A stretch of DNA of 64,000 bases. It comes from Tritrichomonas musculus (taxonomy: Eukaryota; Parabasalia; Tritrichomonadida; Tritrichomonadidae). The DNA is taken from contig JAPFFF010000048.1 of assembly GCA_039105265.1 (NCBI GenBank), positions 186,001 through 250,000 of the forward strand, read 5' to 3'. The translations under genes and the position numbers were made by a program. Positions 1 to 9,594 of the stretch are shown in pieces (positions within the stretch are counted from its first letter, which is position 1; each line of letters begins with the position of its first letter). Under the pieces are notes generated by a model. The model made no database searches. It saw only the letters and a list, made by a program, of their open reading frames with translations, and had not been told where the DNA came from.

Positions 1-23
1 GAACATTTCAATTAAAAACCACA

Positions 24-428
24 ATGAAGACTACCATTACGTCTTTAACTCATCGAGCTGCATTAGTAACTGGTCTTTATAATACTCCATTGCCTTTAGA
101 GTTGCCTGCTAATACAACCTATATAATAAAAGATATACCAATATTAAATCATACTAAGTTGTATTTAGTATCATTACAAGGTAATGCCATATACTCCAAT
201 ATAGGTGAACAACAATATACACCATCAGTTATTGGTAGTATAAATACCTTCACCTTAGATAATAAACCACTTATATATGATTTCGAAACTGAAAGTAAAC
301 CATTAAAAATAAAAACATATACAGATTCATTAAAATTTTTAGAATTAAGTTTAGTAGATTTCCAATACCAGCCGATATTGTTAAAAAGTCCTTTGTTCAT
401 AACTATCAAAATTAAACCATCTACGTAA
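24..428 (+). CDS. Maverick small protein, 134 aa
   Basis: Unrecognised 134-aa protein. It is rich in Thr, Leu, Ile and Tyr with alternating hydrophobic residues, and looks all-beta without membrane helices. A TCAATT initiator-like site lies about 14 bases before the ATG, as is usual for trichomonad genes. It converges on the DNA polymerase gene and overlaps its 3' end by 8 bases, which supports it being a real gene of the element. A beta-rich small protein could be a virion component, but nothing in the sequence proves it. Confidence 0.6.
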   Translation: MKTTITSLTHRAALVTGLYNTPLPLELPANTTYIIKDIPILNHTKLYLVSLQGNAIYSNIGEQQYTPSVIGSINTFTLDNKPLIYDFETESKPLKIKTYTDSLKFLELSLVDFQYQPILLKSPLFITIKIKPST

Positions 429-3400
429 ACCTAAGAGTACGTGCAAATTTAGGTAAGTTGGTTTGTTGAAATGTCTTTGACTTCCTGAATGCATTCGAAC
501 CATCCAACAAATCAAATGTCATGCTTTCTCCTTTGTACATCCTTTCAAAAAGTTCTTCAACTGAGATACCCATCCTTTTGCACTTGTTGAGAATAACTTG
601 TTTTGGAATTCCTTTAAGTCTAATATGGTATCCTTCATTTCCTTGTTCATCAACCAAGATATCGAGGTAGCTCTTTTTACCAAGTGCAATGAGTTTTCTT
701 GAGTGTATTTCCCCTTGACTACCTTCGAACTCATCGAAGTCATTATGGAACTGACACATATTTTTACCAATAAGAGGTTGATGATACTTGAACTGGAATA
801 AGTCAGCTATCTTTGGCACGTCATTTTCCATAACGTGACAAGAATCTGTGTCTTGGTAGTAGATAGGTATACCTGCTTGTTCAGCTGTAGCCATAACCCT
901 GTTCATTAAGTGCTTACTCCAAGAGAGAACGCTTGCACCAAATTGAGGTAGGTTGAAATGGTCATTAATTGGTTTCAACTTCTTGACATAGCACTTATCA
1001 ATATTAACATCTTCAACAACCTCCTTGACAAAGTTGTAGTTCCGCCAGAGATACTTGTATAGTTGGCTTTTTGGTACTGTCTTTGTTTCAGTCTTAGTTG
1101 CTTTTAATATTGACTTGCCATATATGGAGTTGAGGAGGAGCTTTATTGTTTGTTCAAGAGGGTTCTTTTGCTTTTTATAACTTGCCCTGAGATTAAAGAG
1201 CTTCTCAATGAACTCATTGATTTTCTTGTTAAATCCTTCATCAAAGTAATAGCCACGTATTAACTCATATTCAACATCATAAAATTCGAACAAGTCCATA
1301 AGACCTACTTTATCGATATAATAATGGTCAACAAGGAAATTGCCGAATATTTTACTACCTGTTTCATTCCTTGTAAATACTTGTCCAAATTTATATGGCT
1401 CTTTTGATTTACATTCGAGTTTCTTGATGTTGACTTCGATAAAGAATGTATCATATTGCATAAGTTGTTCATGGGTAGTACCTTGTGGTATTACTTTAGG
1501 TCTTCCTTTTGGTATACCATCCATGACATACATTGCAGATGGATATAAGCTAACTGCATCAAAGTCTTGTATCCTTCCTTCGATGTATTGCTTTTCATTA
1601 CCTGCTGTCATTGTTCGTCCACCTGAAACACATCGTTGAATGAAGTCTTGACACTTACCTGATAATTCATAACATCCATCAAAACAACCATATTTTTTTG
1701 CAAAGCAATATCCAATAGCACTGATAGATATAAAATCATGAACACCATACATATCTGTCTTTGTTTCTTTAAAGACTTCTCCGAGGTCTCTATTAAATTT
1801 TTCCATTCCCTTCATCAAAACAATACAATCCTTGAAACAATAGAAGATGGCATATTTAATGATGTCGATTTTGCCATCATTATAACAATTTGCTATTTTT
1901 GCATTTTCGATAATCTGCTTGCAGTTTGCATCAAGTTGTTCTTTCGATAACTTGTCTTGGTTTTCATCGATGTATTGCTGTTGGAACTCAGTAGCATCAA
2001 CAATTCTTCTTTGTATGTTCTCTTGTGTATATAGCTTATATGCCATGACTTCCTTGTGAACATTGAGGTTGAACATTGTAGCAAATTTACTTAATGCTTG
2101 TGGTATTATACTGTATGAGTTCCTGAATGTTAATCTTTTTTTGACTTTCCTTGTACCTTCTTCGAATAATGTCATGATGATTTGAAGTACAGTACCACTT
2201 CGTTCTGTTATCTGTGTATCCCATCCAGGTGTGTTAATGAAAAAGCATGCATCATACTTGAGGTTGTGAAAATATGTTAATGAACCACTCCATAAATAAT
2301 TCAAGAGCTTCTGTCCACAATCTTCACCTTGAATAGATATTTTATGTATGTTGGCACCATCTCGAAAGATAGTACAATTGAGATATGGTATATGTGGACT
2401 GACTGTAGAGTTTGTTTCGAAGTCGCTATAATAAATCCTTGACCATGTATTTTGTTTCTTCTTGTTATTATCAATGAGTCTTGTACATTGTTCTGCATTA
2501 TATTCGAGACTTGTATAATCTTTCACATGGTCATATTCAGTTGTGTTGATGATATCCAATTCACATGCTTTTATTTCTTCGAATAGATGTAGTTCAAACA
2601 TCTTTTGGAAAAAGGTTATTGGTTTGATTCCTTCATGATTATAGTCTTTGACAGTCTTTCCATTATCATGCAATCTTTGTATCTTACATCTTTTTTCAAA
2701 AGGCATATGTGCAAATGTTTTATCAAGTTCTTCATAGTGTTGAAGGTAGAATAATGTACAAGGTATTTTCCTGTTGAGCATATAATGGTCTTTGAACAAT
2801 ATCAGTTTAACTTCTCTTTTAAAATCAACAGACCATTTTTTCTTTCTGGTGTTGATTCTTGTTTCATACTTGTATTTATCAGGTTGTTCAACAACTCTAA
2901 TGATGCTAAAATTGCACTTGAACTTTTGAGCAACATCAATTATCTTGTTATTAGGTATGGTTCTTGTTTGAACAAAAAATCGTAGGTCATCTATTTCATC
3001 ATCAGTGAACACACCTGATTGTATACAAGCATATACAAAACAATTATCTCTGTAGTTCTCTTTCCTTACTTCATGAAAGATTTGGTATGCTGATAGGTCT
3101 ATTGGAGAACGATTGATGTATGGAAAAAAACTTCCTTCTGGTGTATTTCGATAGTCTTCATCAATTTCGACTTCATCATCATAGATTTCATGAGTATCCA
3201 TATCTTGCATCTTGGTTCGAAAATGAACACCATCATTTGTTTTATTCATGTCAATAAATTGTACCTCATATCGAACAGGAATGAACATGTTTGAGATGTA
3301 TGGATTTGTATCTGATTGGTCTTCACTTAAATCAAGTTCTCCTGTTATATGTCCGAGTGTACTTTCGATGTTGTGCTTATCACTGAGTGTGAAGTACTTG

Positions 3401-3696
3401 TGAGTTCCATCAAGTGCTATTGCTTTTACAATAGGTCTTCCAACATGTTTCATTTTATAAATCTGTCTAAGTGTTTCAGTAAACGCATACCTCTTATCTT
3501 CATCTTGGTTGATGTCTGTTGCAAAACCAATACCTTGTCCTGCTGGAATCATGAGCTTCCTCATTTCTTCTTTAAACTTGTCGTTCTTTTTATATTGTTT
3601 AGCACGTCGATTATATTCACGACGAAACTGTGATTTGGTATCAGCATAGACATCTCCAATAGCATCTAAAAAATCATCTTCAATGTCCTTGTTCAT
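421..3696 (-). CDS. polB: Maverick protein-primed DNA polymerase B
   Basis: A 1091-aa family B DNA polymerase that would replicate the element. Exonuclease motif I (SDFETN) is near residue 423 and a FHNLKYD exo II-like motif near 480. Polymerase motif A (DFDAVSLYPSAM) is at about 711, motif B (LLLNSIYGKS) near 850 and motif C (YYQDTDS) near 945. The first 400 residues are not polymerase. They contain NCFVYAC (about 218) and DHYML (about 301), an arrangement like an OTU/papain-type cysteine protease. I start at the ATG at 3696 because a TCACTT initiator lies about 25 bases upstream and there is no ATG further upstream in this frame. Family and function are secure; the N-terminal domain is an inference. 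Confidence 0.95.
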   Translation of the reverse strand: MNKDIEDDFLDAIGDVYADTKSQFRREYNRRAKQYKKNDKFKEEMRKLMIPAGQGIGFATDINQDEDKRYAFTETLRQIYKMKHVGRPIVKAIALDGTHKYFTLSDKHNIESTLGHITGELDLSEDQSDTNPYISNMFIPVRYEVQFIDMNKTNDGVHFRTKMQDMDTHEIYDDEVEIDEDYRNTPEGSFFPYINRSPIDLSAYQIFHEVRKENYRDNCFVYACIQSGVFTDDEIDDLRFFVQTRTIPNNKIIDVAQKFKCNFSIIRVVEQPDKYKYETRINTRKKKWSVDFKREVKLILFKDHYMLNRKIPCTLFYLQHYEELDKTFAHMPFEKRCKIQRLHDNGKTVKDYNHEGIKPITFFQKMFELHLFEEIKACELDIINTTEYDHVKDYTSLEYNAEQCTRLIDNNKKKQNTWSRIYYSDFETNSTVSPHIPYLNCTIFRDGANIHKISIQGEDCGQKLLNYLWSGSLTYFHNLKYDACFFINTPGWDTQITERSGTVLQIIMTLFEEGTRKVKKRLTFRNSYSIIPQALSKFATMFNLNVHKEVMAYKLYTQENIQRRIVDATEFQQQYIDENQDKLSKEQLDANCKQIIENAKIANCYNDGKIDIIKYAIFYCFKDCIVLMKGMEKFNRDLGEVFKETKTDMYGVHDFISISAIGYCFAKKYGCFDGCYELSGKCQDFIQRCVSGGRTMTAGNEKQYIEGRIQDFDAVSLYPSAMYVMDGIPKGRPKVIPQGTTHEQLMQYDTFFIEVNIKKLECKSKEPYKFGQVFTRNETGSKIFGNFLVDHYYIDKVGLMDLFEFYDVEYELIRGYYFDEGFNKKINEFIEKLFNLRASYKKQKNPLEQTIKLLLNSIYGKSILKATKTETKTVPKSQLYKYLWRNYNFVKEVVEDVNIDKCYVKKLKPINDHFNLPQFGASVLSWSKHLMNRVMATAEQAGIPIYYQDTDSCHVMENDVPKIADLFQFKYHQPLIGKNMCQFHNDFDEFEGSQGEIHSRKLIALGKKSYLDILVDEQGNEGYHIRLKGIPKQVILNKCKRMGISVEELFERMYKGESMTFDLLDGSNAFRKSKTFQQTNLPKFARTLRFT

Positions 3697-3763
3697 GTTT
3701 AACACAAAATAAAAGTGAAACGATAAAAATAAAAACAAAAGAAAAAGTTAAAAAATTAATTGT

Positions 3764-5179
3764 TTATTGAGGATATCCATTATCATCATCATCTAGATGT
3801 GGAAAATTATATTGGAATTCATTTCCTTTCGACTTCATATCAGATTTTTGTTGATATTGGTTCTTTATCATACCTTCATTGAAGGTTTTGATGTTCTTCA
3901 TCACTTGTTTCGGTGATTGCCTCCTGTCTTTTTTAACGAAGTCGCATGAATTGTCCAACTTCTCTTTCTCTTCTGGTGATAAGTATGGTCGAAGATGATA
4001 AATGCAATTGGACAACTTCCATCCATATGTCTTGAACAATGATGTTTGTTCAGCTGTAGAAGTCTGGGGAATGGTGTCAAACATGTATCGAAGATGGTCT
4101 AGTTCGTTGTCCATCAATTGAGTTCTTACATACTTCTCTGCAAATGAATCAGTTGTTGGAGGACCAGCTTGTTGAGCATTTTTTAGATCCGCCACGTCCT
4201 TCTTGAGGTCGTGAATTTTGTTAATGTACTTCGCCACCTTTTTTGGAGCAAGTTCCAATTTCATCAGCTCGAGTGCGTATTCGTCGCTATTATCAATGTC
4301 TTTCCTGAGTTCTTCAGCATTGTGATTGATGTCTTCAATGTGAAATTCTACACCAGTCATTTTCTCCTCCAACTTCGATAATCGGTCTTTCAAGTTTTCA
4401 TTTTCTTCTATTAATCGTTCCATTTCCTCTCGAAAGTCGAATGGACGAACATTATCCTCCTTATAATCACTATTGGATTTCATTTCATGAACACTTTTCG
4501 GTGGCTTGTATGGTTCTTTGCGAGCTGGTGATGGTTCTTCAACAACATCTTCGATTTTTGTTTCTTCCTTCGGATTGGTACTTGTCTTCTGCGGTTCTGT
4601 AAATCCAGATGGTCTGGATATAGGACCAAGTCTTGGAGGTGGTGGTGGTATTTTTGGTAATGTATTTGGTGTAGGAGGAAGGAGTGGATGATATCGAGGT
4701 GGTGGAAATACTTTACTCGAAAATGGCACGTACTGCTGCTTCTTCCTTCTTGCATCGTCTTCTTGCTTCAATCTTGCTAATGCTTCTTCTTCTTCTTGTT
4801 GCTGCTTCTTCCTTCTTGTTGCTGCTTCTTCTTCTTGTTGCTGCTTCTTCCTTTCTTCTTCTTCTTCTTGTTGCTGCTTCTTCCTTCTTCTTGCTTCTTC
4901 TTCTTCTTGTTGCTGCTTCTTCCTTTCTTCTTCTTCTTGTTGCTGCTTCTTCTTCCTTCTTGCTTCATCTTCTTCTTGCTGCTTCTTTAATCTAGCTGCT
5001 TCTTCTTGCTGCTTCATGATGTACTGCTTCATTGATTCGAGTTGTTCTGGGGTCATGTTCTTGAACCAATCGTCTGCGGGTGGAGCTGATGGCGGATCTG
5101 ATGGTGGAGCTTGTTGACCCAATTGCTCGATCGAGTCAAATAGACTAACATCGCTATCTGAGCTATACTGGAAGGACAT
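3764..5179 (-). CDS. Maverick proline-rich, charged coiled-coil protein
   Basis: A 471-aa protein of unknown function. The N-terminus is acidic and Ser/Pro-rich (about residues 1-45). A long Lys/Gln/Glu/Arg low-complexity helix follows (about 55-150, KKQQQEEEE units), then a Pro-rich linker (PPPPPRLGP), a second coiled coil around 255-345, and a soluble C-terminus. The start is the ATG at 5179, preceded by a TCATTT initiator about 19 bases upstream; the frame extends further only without an ATG. It lies just upstream (5') of polB on the same strand. A structural or terminal-protein-like role is possible but unsupported by any motif. Confidence 0.75.
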   Translation of the reverse strand: MSFQYSSDSDVSLFDSIEQLGQQAPPSDPPSAPPADDWFKNMTPEQLESMKQYIMKQQEEAARLKKQQEEDEARRKKKQQQEEEERKKQQQEEEEARRRKKQQQEEEEERKKQQQEEEAATRRKKQQQEEEEALARLKQEDDARRKKQQYVPFSSKVFPPPRYHPLLPPTPNTLPKIPPPPPRLGPISRPSGFTEPQKTSTNPKEETKIEDVVEEPSPARKEPYKPPKSVHEMKSNSDYKEDNVRPFDFREEMERLIEENENLKDRLSKLEEKMTGVEFHIEDINHNAEELRKDIDNSDEYALELMKLELAPKKVAKYINKIHDLKKDVADLKNAQQAGPPTTDSFAEKYVRTQLMDNELDHLRYMFDTIPQTSTAEQTSLFKTYGWKLSNCIYHLRPYLSPEEKEKLDNSCDFVKKDRRQSPKQVMKNIKTFNEGMIKNQYQQKSDMKSKGNEFQYNFPHLDDDDNGYPQ

Positions 5180-5372
5180 TACAAGTATAAAAATGATTAA
5201 TTTTCTTGTTGATATCACTAAATTTTAAATTTCGTAGAAAAACTCGAAGGTGGATATTTTTCTTTGAAAAAGTTAAATACACTATAAAAATTCAAAAATT
5301 GAATAATAAAAAAAATAAAATATATTGAAATTTTAAAAAAATATATTTATTAATATCACTATTATTTTATTA

Positions 5373-5798
5373 ATGATGAATGAAGAAGAAGATAAAATAG
5401 AAGATATTTTACAAAAACAAACACCTCCTAAAGGTTGTGATTCATTCGACTACAAAATAAATATAAACATGTCGAAAAAAATATCTCAACTAAAAGTTGA
5501 AGATGATACATCAAATTTAAGAACGATGTGTGAAAATTATGCTCATGCTCTTGAAAATGATGCACATCGACTTCGAGCAAAACAAAAAAAGAGGTACGAT
5601 GAATGGTTTGACAACCTCGAGAAAGATTGTTATCCTGCAAGAGACATTGTTAACTTGTACAACATGTTCTTTGGTCATGAACTATCTATTACTCGACTTG
5701 GTTTCGGGCATCTCGATGGAACAAAGAGACACTTTACACATAAGAAAGTGAAAAGAAACAAGAAGTTCATCACAATGTACTACAAGAAAAATGAATAA
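5373..5798 (+). CDS. Maverick hypothetical protein, 141 aa
   Basis: Unrecognised 141-aa basic protein. The first 50 residues are acidic and probably disordered. A helical, charged middle follows, with a Lys/Arg-rich C-terminus (KKVKRNKKF) suggestive of nucleic-acid binding. A TCACTA initiator-like site lies 15-20 bases before the first ATG; a second ATG follows immediately. It is transcribed away from the coiled-coil gene and converges on the bZIP-like gene, with repeat arrays in between. Function unknown. Confidence 0.6.
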   Translation: MMNEEEDKIEDILQKQTPPKGCDSFDYKININMSKKISQLKVEDDTSNLRTMCENYAHALENDAHRLRAKQKKRYDEWFDNLEKDCYPARDIVNLYNMFFGHELSITRLGFGHLDGTKRHFTHKKVKRNKKFITMYYKKNE

Positions 5799-5813
5799 CT
5801 AAAAATTTTTTAA

Positions 5814-5995
5814 CTACTTGTTTTTTTCGAGGTACTTGTTTTTTTTTTAGCTACTTGTTTTTTTCGAGGTACTTGTTTTTTTTTTAGGTACTTGTTTTTT
5901 TTCGAGGTACTTGTTTTTTTTTTTAGCTACTTGTTTTTTTTTCGAGGTACTTGTTTTTTTTCGAGGTACTTGTTTTTTTCGATAAGCTACTTTTT
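5814..5995. repeat. T-rich tandem array (TACTTG-Tn-CGAGG)
   Basis: About eight imperfect copies of a unit built from TACTTG followed by 7-12 T and then CGAGG or AGC. Unit length varies because the T tract varies. It fills the gap between two convergent genes, so it probably lies in 3' flanking sequence, where it could affect 3'-end formation. Observed directly; function unknown. Confidence 0.85.
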
Positions 5996-6192
5996 TTTTT
6001 TTAAGCTACTTTTTCCTCATAAGCTACCTTTTTCCTCATAAGCTACCTTTTTCCTCATAAGCTACCTTTTTCCTCATAAGCTACCTTTTTCCTCATAAGC
6101 TACCTTTTTCCTCATAAGCTACCTTTTTCCTCATAAGCTACCTTTTTCCTCATAAGCTACCTTTTTCCTCATAAGCTACCTTTTTCCTCATG
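5996..6192. repeat. 19-bp tandem array (CATAAGCTACCTTTTTCCT)
   Basis: About ten near-identical 19-bp units that directly follow the T-rich array. The array overlaps the 3' end of the bZIP-like gene. The last codons of that gene (EEKGSL and stop, read on the minus strand) are themselves one repeat unit, so the array seems to have grown from the gene's tail. Near-identity of the units implies recent expansion or homogenisation. Confidence 0.9.
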
Positions 6193-6435
6193 TGATACCT
6201 CTTTATTTTCATATTCTTTTATTTTTTCCTTCATACTTTGTAATTCGTTTTTCTTTCTTTCTCGATATGCCTTTTGTTGTTTCTTACGTGCTTCATTTCT
6301 TTCTTCAACTGTTGCATATTTTGGTTTCCTTCCTCTTTTTTCGACACTCTGAAGATTCTCTTTGCTTTTCGACTTCTTGAGTTTTTTGATAATGGCTGTT
6401 TCTTTGAACTCACCTAAATCTAAATTTTGGCTCAT
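6169..6435 (-). CDS. Maverick basic bZIP-like protein, 88 aa
   Basis: An 88-aa, strongly basic protein. It has a GRKPKYATVEER box at about residues 35-46 followed by RKKQQKAYRERKK and a helical, Glu/Lys-rich tail. This resembles the basic region of Yap-type bZIP factors, with at most a short zipper (leucines are few). A DNA-binding role in transcription or packaging is an inference. The start is the ATG at 6435, with TCAATT upstream on the minus strand. The 3' end runs into the 19-bp repeat array. It is divergent from the next small gene. Confidence 0.6.
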   Translation of the reverse strand: MSQNLDLGEFKETAIIKKLKKSKSKENLQSVEKRGRKPKYATVEERNEARKKQQKAYRERKKNELQSMKEKIKEYENKEVSHEEKGSL

Positions 6436-6492
6436 GATTTCATTGGAGATAAAAAATTGAATTATTTTTTCAAAATCACTTCATTTTTTAAA

Positions 6493-6855
6493 ATGTCGTC
6501 TACCGCAAAAGACTTCAAAGAATACCAAAAACAGCAAAAGAATGATATAAAAAGTGCTAATGCTGAAATCACCAATGCTGTTAAAGAGGTTGTATTCCTG
6601 TTCAACCAAAAAATAACAAACTCTACACCATATAGTGTCTGCATCAACTATGACCCTTTGATACAAACCAACTTGAACAAGATTGCTGATGCACTTACTC
6701 AAATGAATCTCACTACCTGTGAGGTTTATATCAAAAAGAATCCACAATCTCCAAAACCAAAATCTCTTGGCTTTCAAGTGCCAATAGTGTCTGACTCGCA
6801 AGAGACACAAGAAGATGATGAACAAGAAGCTTCATCACCAAAAGATAAGGAGTAA
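6493..6855 (+). CDS. Maverick small protein, 120 aa
   Basis: A 120-aa protein with a charged helical N-terminus, a central part (NQKITNSTPYSVCINYDPL) and an acidic, Ser/Pro-rich tail (DDEQEASSPKDKE). No family is recognised. I choose the ATG at 6493 because TCACTT and TCATTT initiators lie 8-18 bases before it; the frame extends further upstream only without an ATG. It is divergent from the bZIP-like gene, with about 55 bases between the two start codons, which suggests a shared promoter region. Confidence 0.65.
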   Translation: MSSTAKDFKEYQKQQKNDIKSANAEITNAVKEVVFLFNQKITNSTPYSVCINYDPLIQTNLNKIADALTQMNLTTCEVYIKKNPQSPKPKSLGFQVPIVSDSQETQEDDEQEASSPKDKE

Positions 6856-6882
6856 GAGTAAAAAATAACTACTTCTAATTTT

Positions 6883-7407
6883 TTATACTATACAATATTT
6901 TAAACATACATGATAATTATTAACAAGTTCATTATATTCTTTATTATATACTTGTTTCAAATCAATAACTACTTCTCCATTATCTTTAATGATTTTTATA
7001 GCATCTATTTTTCTTATTGGACTACTCTTTGCTGCACAACATCCAACATCTTCATTAAGTTGTACTTCAACCTCACTAACATGTAGTATTGCTTTGATGA
7101 TGTTGCTAAGAGATTCAATAGGTACTATGATGCATTTCTTTGATATAATGTTAGCTAGTAGTGCTTTGTCTTGATTAAGTAGTATTTGTGCATATGCTTC
7201 AAGTATAACATTACGTACATCTGGTTCAACTTCAACAGGTTCAGTTTGCACTCCAATGTCTCTTGTAATAACAATGTCTTCCTTGCCATCATCTCTCTTA
7301 TTAATAATAATGTTGTTGTTGATGTTCGATGTAGATGATGCAGCTGCTGATGGTTCTAAAGATACATTTGCTTGTACACCATTAGTTGTACTTCTCTTCT
7401 TAATCAT
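6883..7407 (-). CDS. Maverick hypothetical protein with GVQTE motif, 174 aa
   Basis: A 174-aa protein of unknown function. Residues 1-60 are low-complexity (Ser, Asn, Ile) and end in DIGVQTEPVEVEP, where G52-V-Q-T-E matches the LC8 light-chain binding pattern G(I/V)Q(V/T)(D/E). Residues 60-174 look like a compact helical domain with a CC pair near 130. It is the last gene of the long minus-strand series that starts at the protease. Related motifs occur in two other proteins of the element. Confidence 0.6.
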   Translation of the reverse strand: MIKKRSTTNGVQANVSLEPSAAASSTSNINNNIIINKRDDGKEDIVITRDIGVQTEPVEVEPDVRNVILEAYAQILLNQDKALLANIISKKCIIVPIESLSNIIKAILHVSEVEVQLNEDVGCCAAKSSPIRKIDAIKIIKDNGEVVIDLKQVYNKEYNELVNNYHVCLKYCIV

Positions 7408-7427
7408 TTAAGTTTGAAAAAAAACTT

Positions 7428-7862
7428 TTAATAGATATTGTTTTGAGTAATAACATGTTGTGTAGGTCCATATCTAATATCTTGTTTATTATATTCTCTT
7501 GCTCTACCTTGCATAGCAGGTGGTTCAGGCTTCTTAAGATATTTTGGTAGTAGAGGTACTGGTTTATCATGTTGACCAATATGTCTATAAAATCCACCAT
7601 CAGTTATGCTAACAGGAGGTTCATGTAGAGGTTTCGTTATATGTTCTCGAGTATCTGGGAATCTAACAGGCTCATCATGTTCGATAATCTGAGTAGGTGG
7701 TCGATTAATAAAAGGATTGAATGTGACTGAATATGTATTAGTATTGCTGAATACACCAAAATGTTGGAATTCTATGTCTTTATTTTTCATGGTAGCTTCA
7801 TTAAACATCATACCTTCTCTTCCAACAATCTCAGCATGTGGGCTTCTATAATCATTCGACAT
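7428..7862 (-). CDS. Maverick proline-rich small protein, 144 aa
   Basis: A 144-aa, Pro- and His-rich protein with no predicted helix. It has repeated short blocks of the type PP-x-x-H-x-x-P. No family is recognised. It lies 31 bases downstream of the major capsid gene on the same strand and 20 bases upstream of the 174-aa gene, so it may be a minor virion or scaffold protein. That is inferred from position only. Confidence 0.6.
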   Translation of the reverse strand: MSNDYRSPHAEIVGREGMMFNEATMKNKDIEFQHFGVFSNTNTYSVTFNPFINRPPTQIIEHDEPVRFPDTREHITKPLHEPPVSITDGGFYRHIGQHDKPVPLLPKYLKKPEPPAMQGRAREYNKQDIRYGPTQHVITQNNIY

Positions 7863-7893
7863 TTACAAAAAAATAAAATATCCTTCTTTATGT

Positions 7894-9576
7894 TTATTCA
7901 GGGGTTGTTAAATCATAAGGACCAATACGTACTGATGGTGGCATACCATTTGGTCTAATCAAAATACTAATTGATATATCTGTTAATAAGCATAATAATG
8001 GAGGCGTATCAACTTCCTTTCTAAATGGATTATCTGCCTTTTGACTACATATCAGTTCGAAGTTAATAGGTGCAAGACTTGAAAGACCTTGTTGATATGT
8101 TCCATCCGTTTCAGTTGGAAGACCTATGAAGAATGAGGACCTATCATTTGGATAATAACCTGTTGTATTTTCATTATATTGATACTCATTAGCTAGACTT
8201 GCTATAACCTCTTTGTTAAATCCATTTTGCTCTCCATTCATGTTCATTGCATTCTGGCAATATTCGAGGAACTCTGGATACTTACCATTAGTACCAAATG
8301 CTTTAGCAGGAATATTGTTGTAATTACCACAATTCATATGAAATGCTTCAAACATAGGATTCTTGAAGTATGTCTTATGCGTATGCTTGAGTGGGAATAA
8401 GCAAAACATACTATCTACAAAATTAGGTGTAATAGTAATAGTTGCTTTATCTTGTTCATTATTAAGAGGTCTTGTACAAGTGTAAAATGACATAATCTGT
8501 GTTGGGAATGTAAGTGGATGTTGTGGGTTAGCATATCTTTGAACAAGTGCTGTATATACAGATTCATGAATACCAAAACAAGGTATAATACTCGCGCATT
8601 CTTCAATGGAATAATCAACAACACTCCAAGTTCTCCAATCACTGTAAATTGTTCGGTCAACTCTTTCCTTAGTCTTGTCAGCTCCTGTAATTTCATATGC
8701 TCCTCCATGATTTTCACCAACAGGTGGAAGATTGTTGGGGTGATTAATCTTATCCATTGCTATTTTTTCGGTACTTGTCCACATCCATATTGGTTCTCCA
8801 ATAGGTCGAAATTCATTGGTAATTTCATCAACATTGAAGTCTTTCATTATATGTGGATTAGCAACCAAGCTCTTTTCAAAACCAACTGGACAATATACCA
8901 TACCAGCTGTTGAAAAGTATAGACGTAATTCGATTTTACCTGCAAATGCTGGCAAGTACTTGATATTAGATAATGGTAGGAATCGTCGCAAATCAATCTT
9001 TAATCTTATTGTTTCAGTGACGGAAGTCACATCTTTGTTAAGATTTGCAACAAAACCACATCTCCTTCCATGAGTATCATTCCAAATATCCTTATGTCTT
9101 GCTTTACTATATATATCAGCTCTTTTAGTAACTTCATTTGCACAACATGCAGTTAAAAAGGATTCTTCACATCCAAAGTTCTGGGTATAAAGCGTCATAC
9201 CATTAGCTACAATTTCATACTTCTCAACAGCATCTCGAGCATCCTTAAAACCAAACCATACCTTACCAAAATTATAACCACTGACATTTTCTAAATCACT
9301 TAGAATTGGCTTGTCTATTTTTATCATCACTTTCATATCTGCTCGAATAAATCCATTATATATATCTGCTGTATTATGTGTATTGGGAGAGATAATACAT
9401 GTTGTATATGAACCACTCTTAATTGGTGGTGATGGTGAATACGAAGTTTGTGGATTTAATGAGTATGCCTTATTTGTATCACTAAGTGAAATGCAATTAT
9501 CGACAACATCAAAATAGGATGCAATTTGGGTACAAACCTCAGCTGAGGTTCTCATATATTGTTCCTTGTTGAGCAT
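7894..9576 (-). CDS. Maverick major capsid protein (probable double jelly-roll)
   Basis: A 560-aa, beta-rich protein without membrane segments. Its length and position, in a series with ATPase, minor capsid and protease genes, fit the Polinton double jelly-roll major capsid protein. Blocks typical of the first and second barrels can be seen, such as LRRFLPLSNIKYLPAFAG near residues 200-220 and a beta-rich end (DISISILIRPNG). It would form the hexameric capsomer of a virus-like particle. Assignment is by recognition of sequence style and context; structure comparison would be decisive. Confidence 0.72.
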   Translation of the reverse strand: MLNKEQYMRTSAEVCTQIASYFDVVDNCISLSDTNKAYSLNPQTSYSPSPPIKSGSYTTCIISPNTHNTADIYNGFIRADMKVMIKIDKPILSDLENVSGYNFGKVWFGFKDARDAVEKYEIVANGMTLYTQNFGCEESFLTACCANEVTKRADIYSKARHKDIWNDTHGRRCGFVANLNKDVTSVTETIRLKIDLRRFLPLSNIKYLPAFAGKIELRLYFSTAGMVYCPVGFEKSLVANPHIMKDFNVDEITNEFRPIGEPIWMWTSTEKIAMDKINHPNNLPPVGENHGGAYEITGADKTKERVDRTIYSDWRTWSVVDYSIEECASIIPCFGIHESVYTALVQRYANPQHPLTFPTQIMSFYTCTRPLNNEQDKATITITPNFVDSMFCLFPLKHTHKTYFKNPMFEAFHMNCGNYNNIPAKAFGTNGKYPEFLEYCQNAMNMNGEQNGFNKEVIASLANEYQYNENTTGYYPNDRSSFFIGLPTETDGTYQQGLSSLAPINFELICSQKADNPFRKEVDTPPLLCLLTDISISILIRPNGMPPSVRIGPYDLTTPE

Positions 9577-9594
9577 TTTTTAGATGAAAAAAAT

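Noticed and set aside
4684-4995. Poly-Leu/Ser frame on the plus strand
   Set aside because: It is the complement of the Lys/Gln/Glu repeat of the 471-aa Maverick protein on the other strand.
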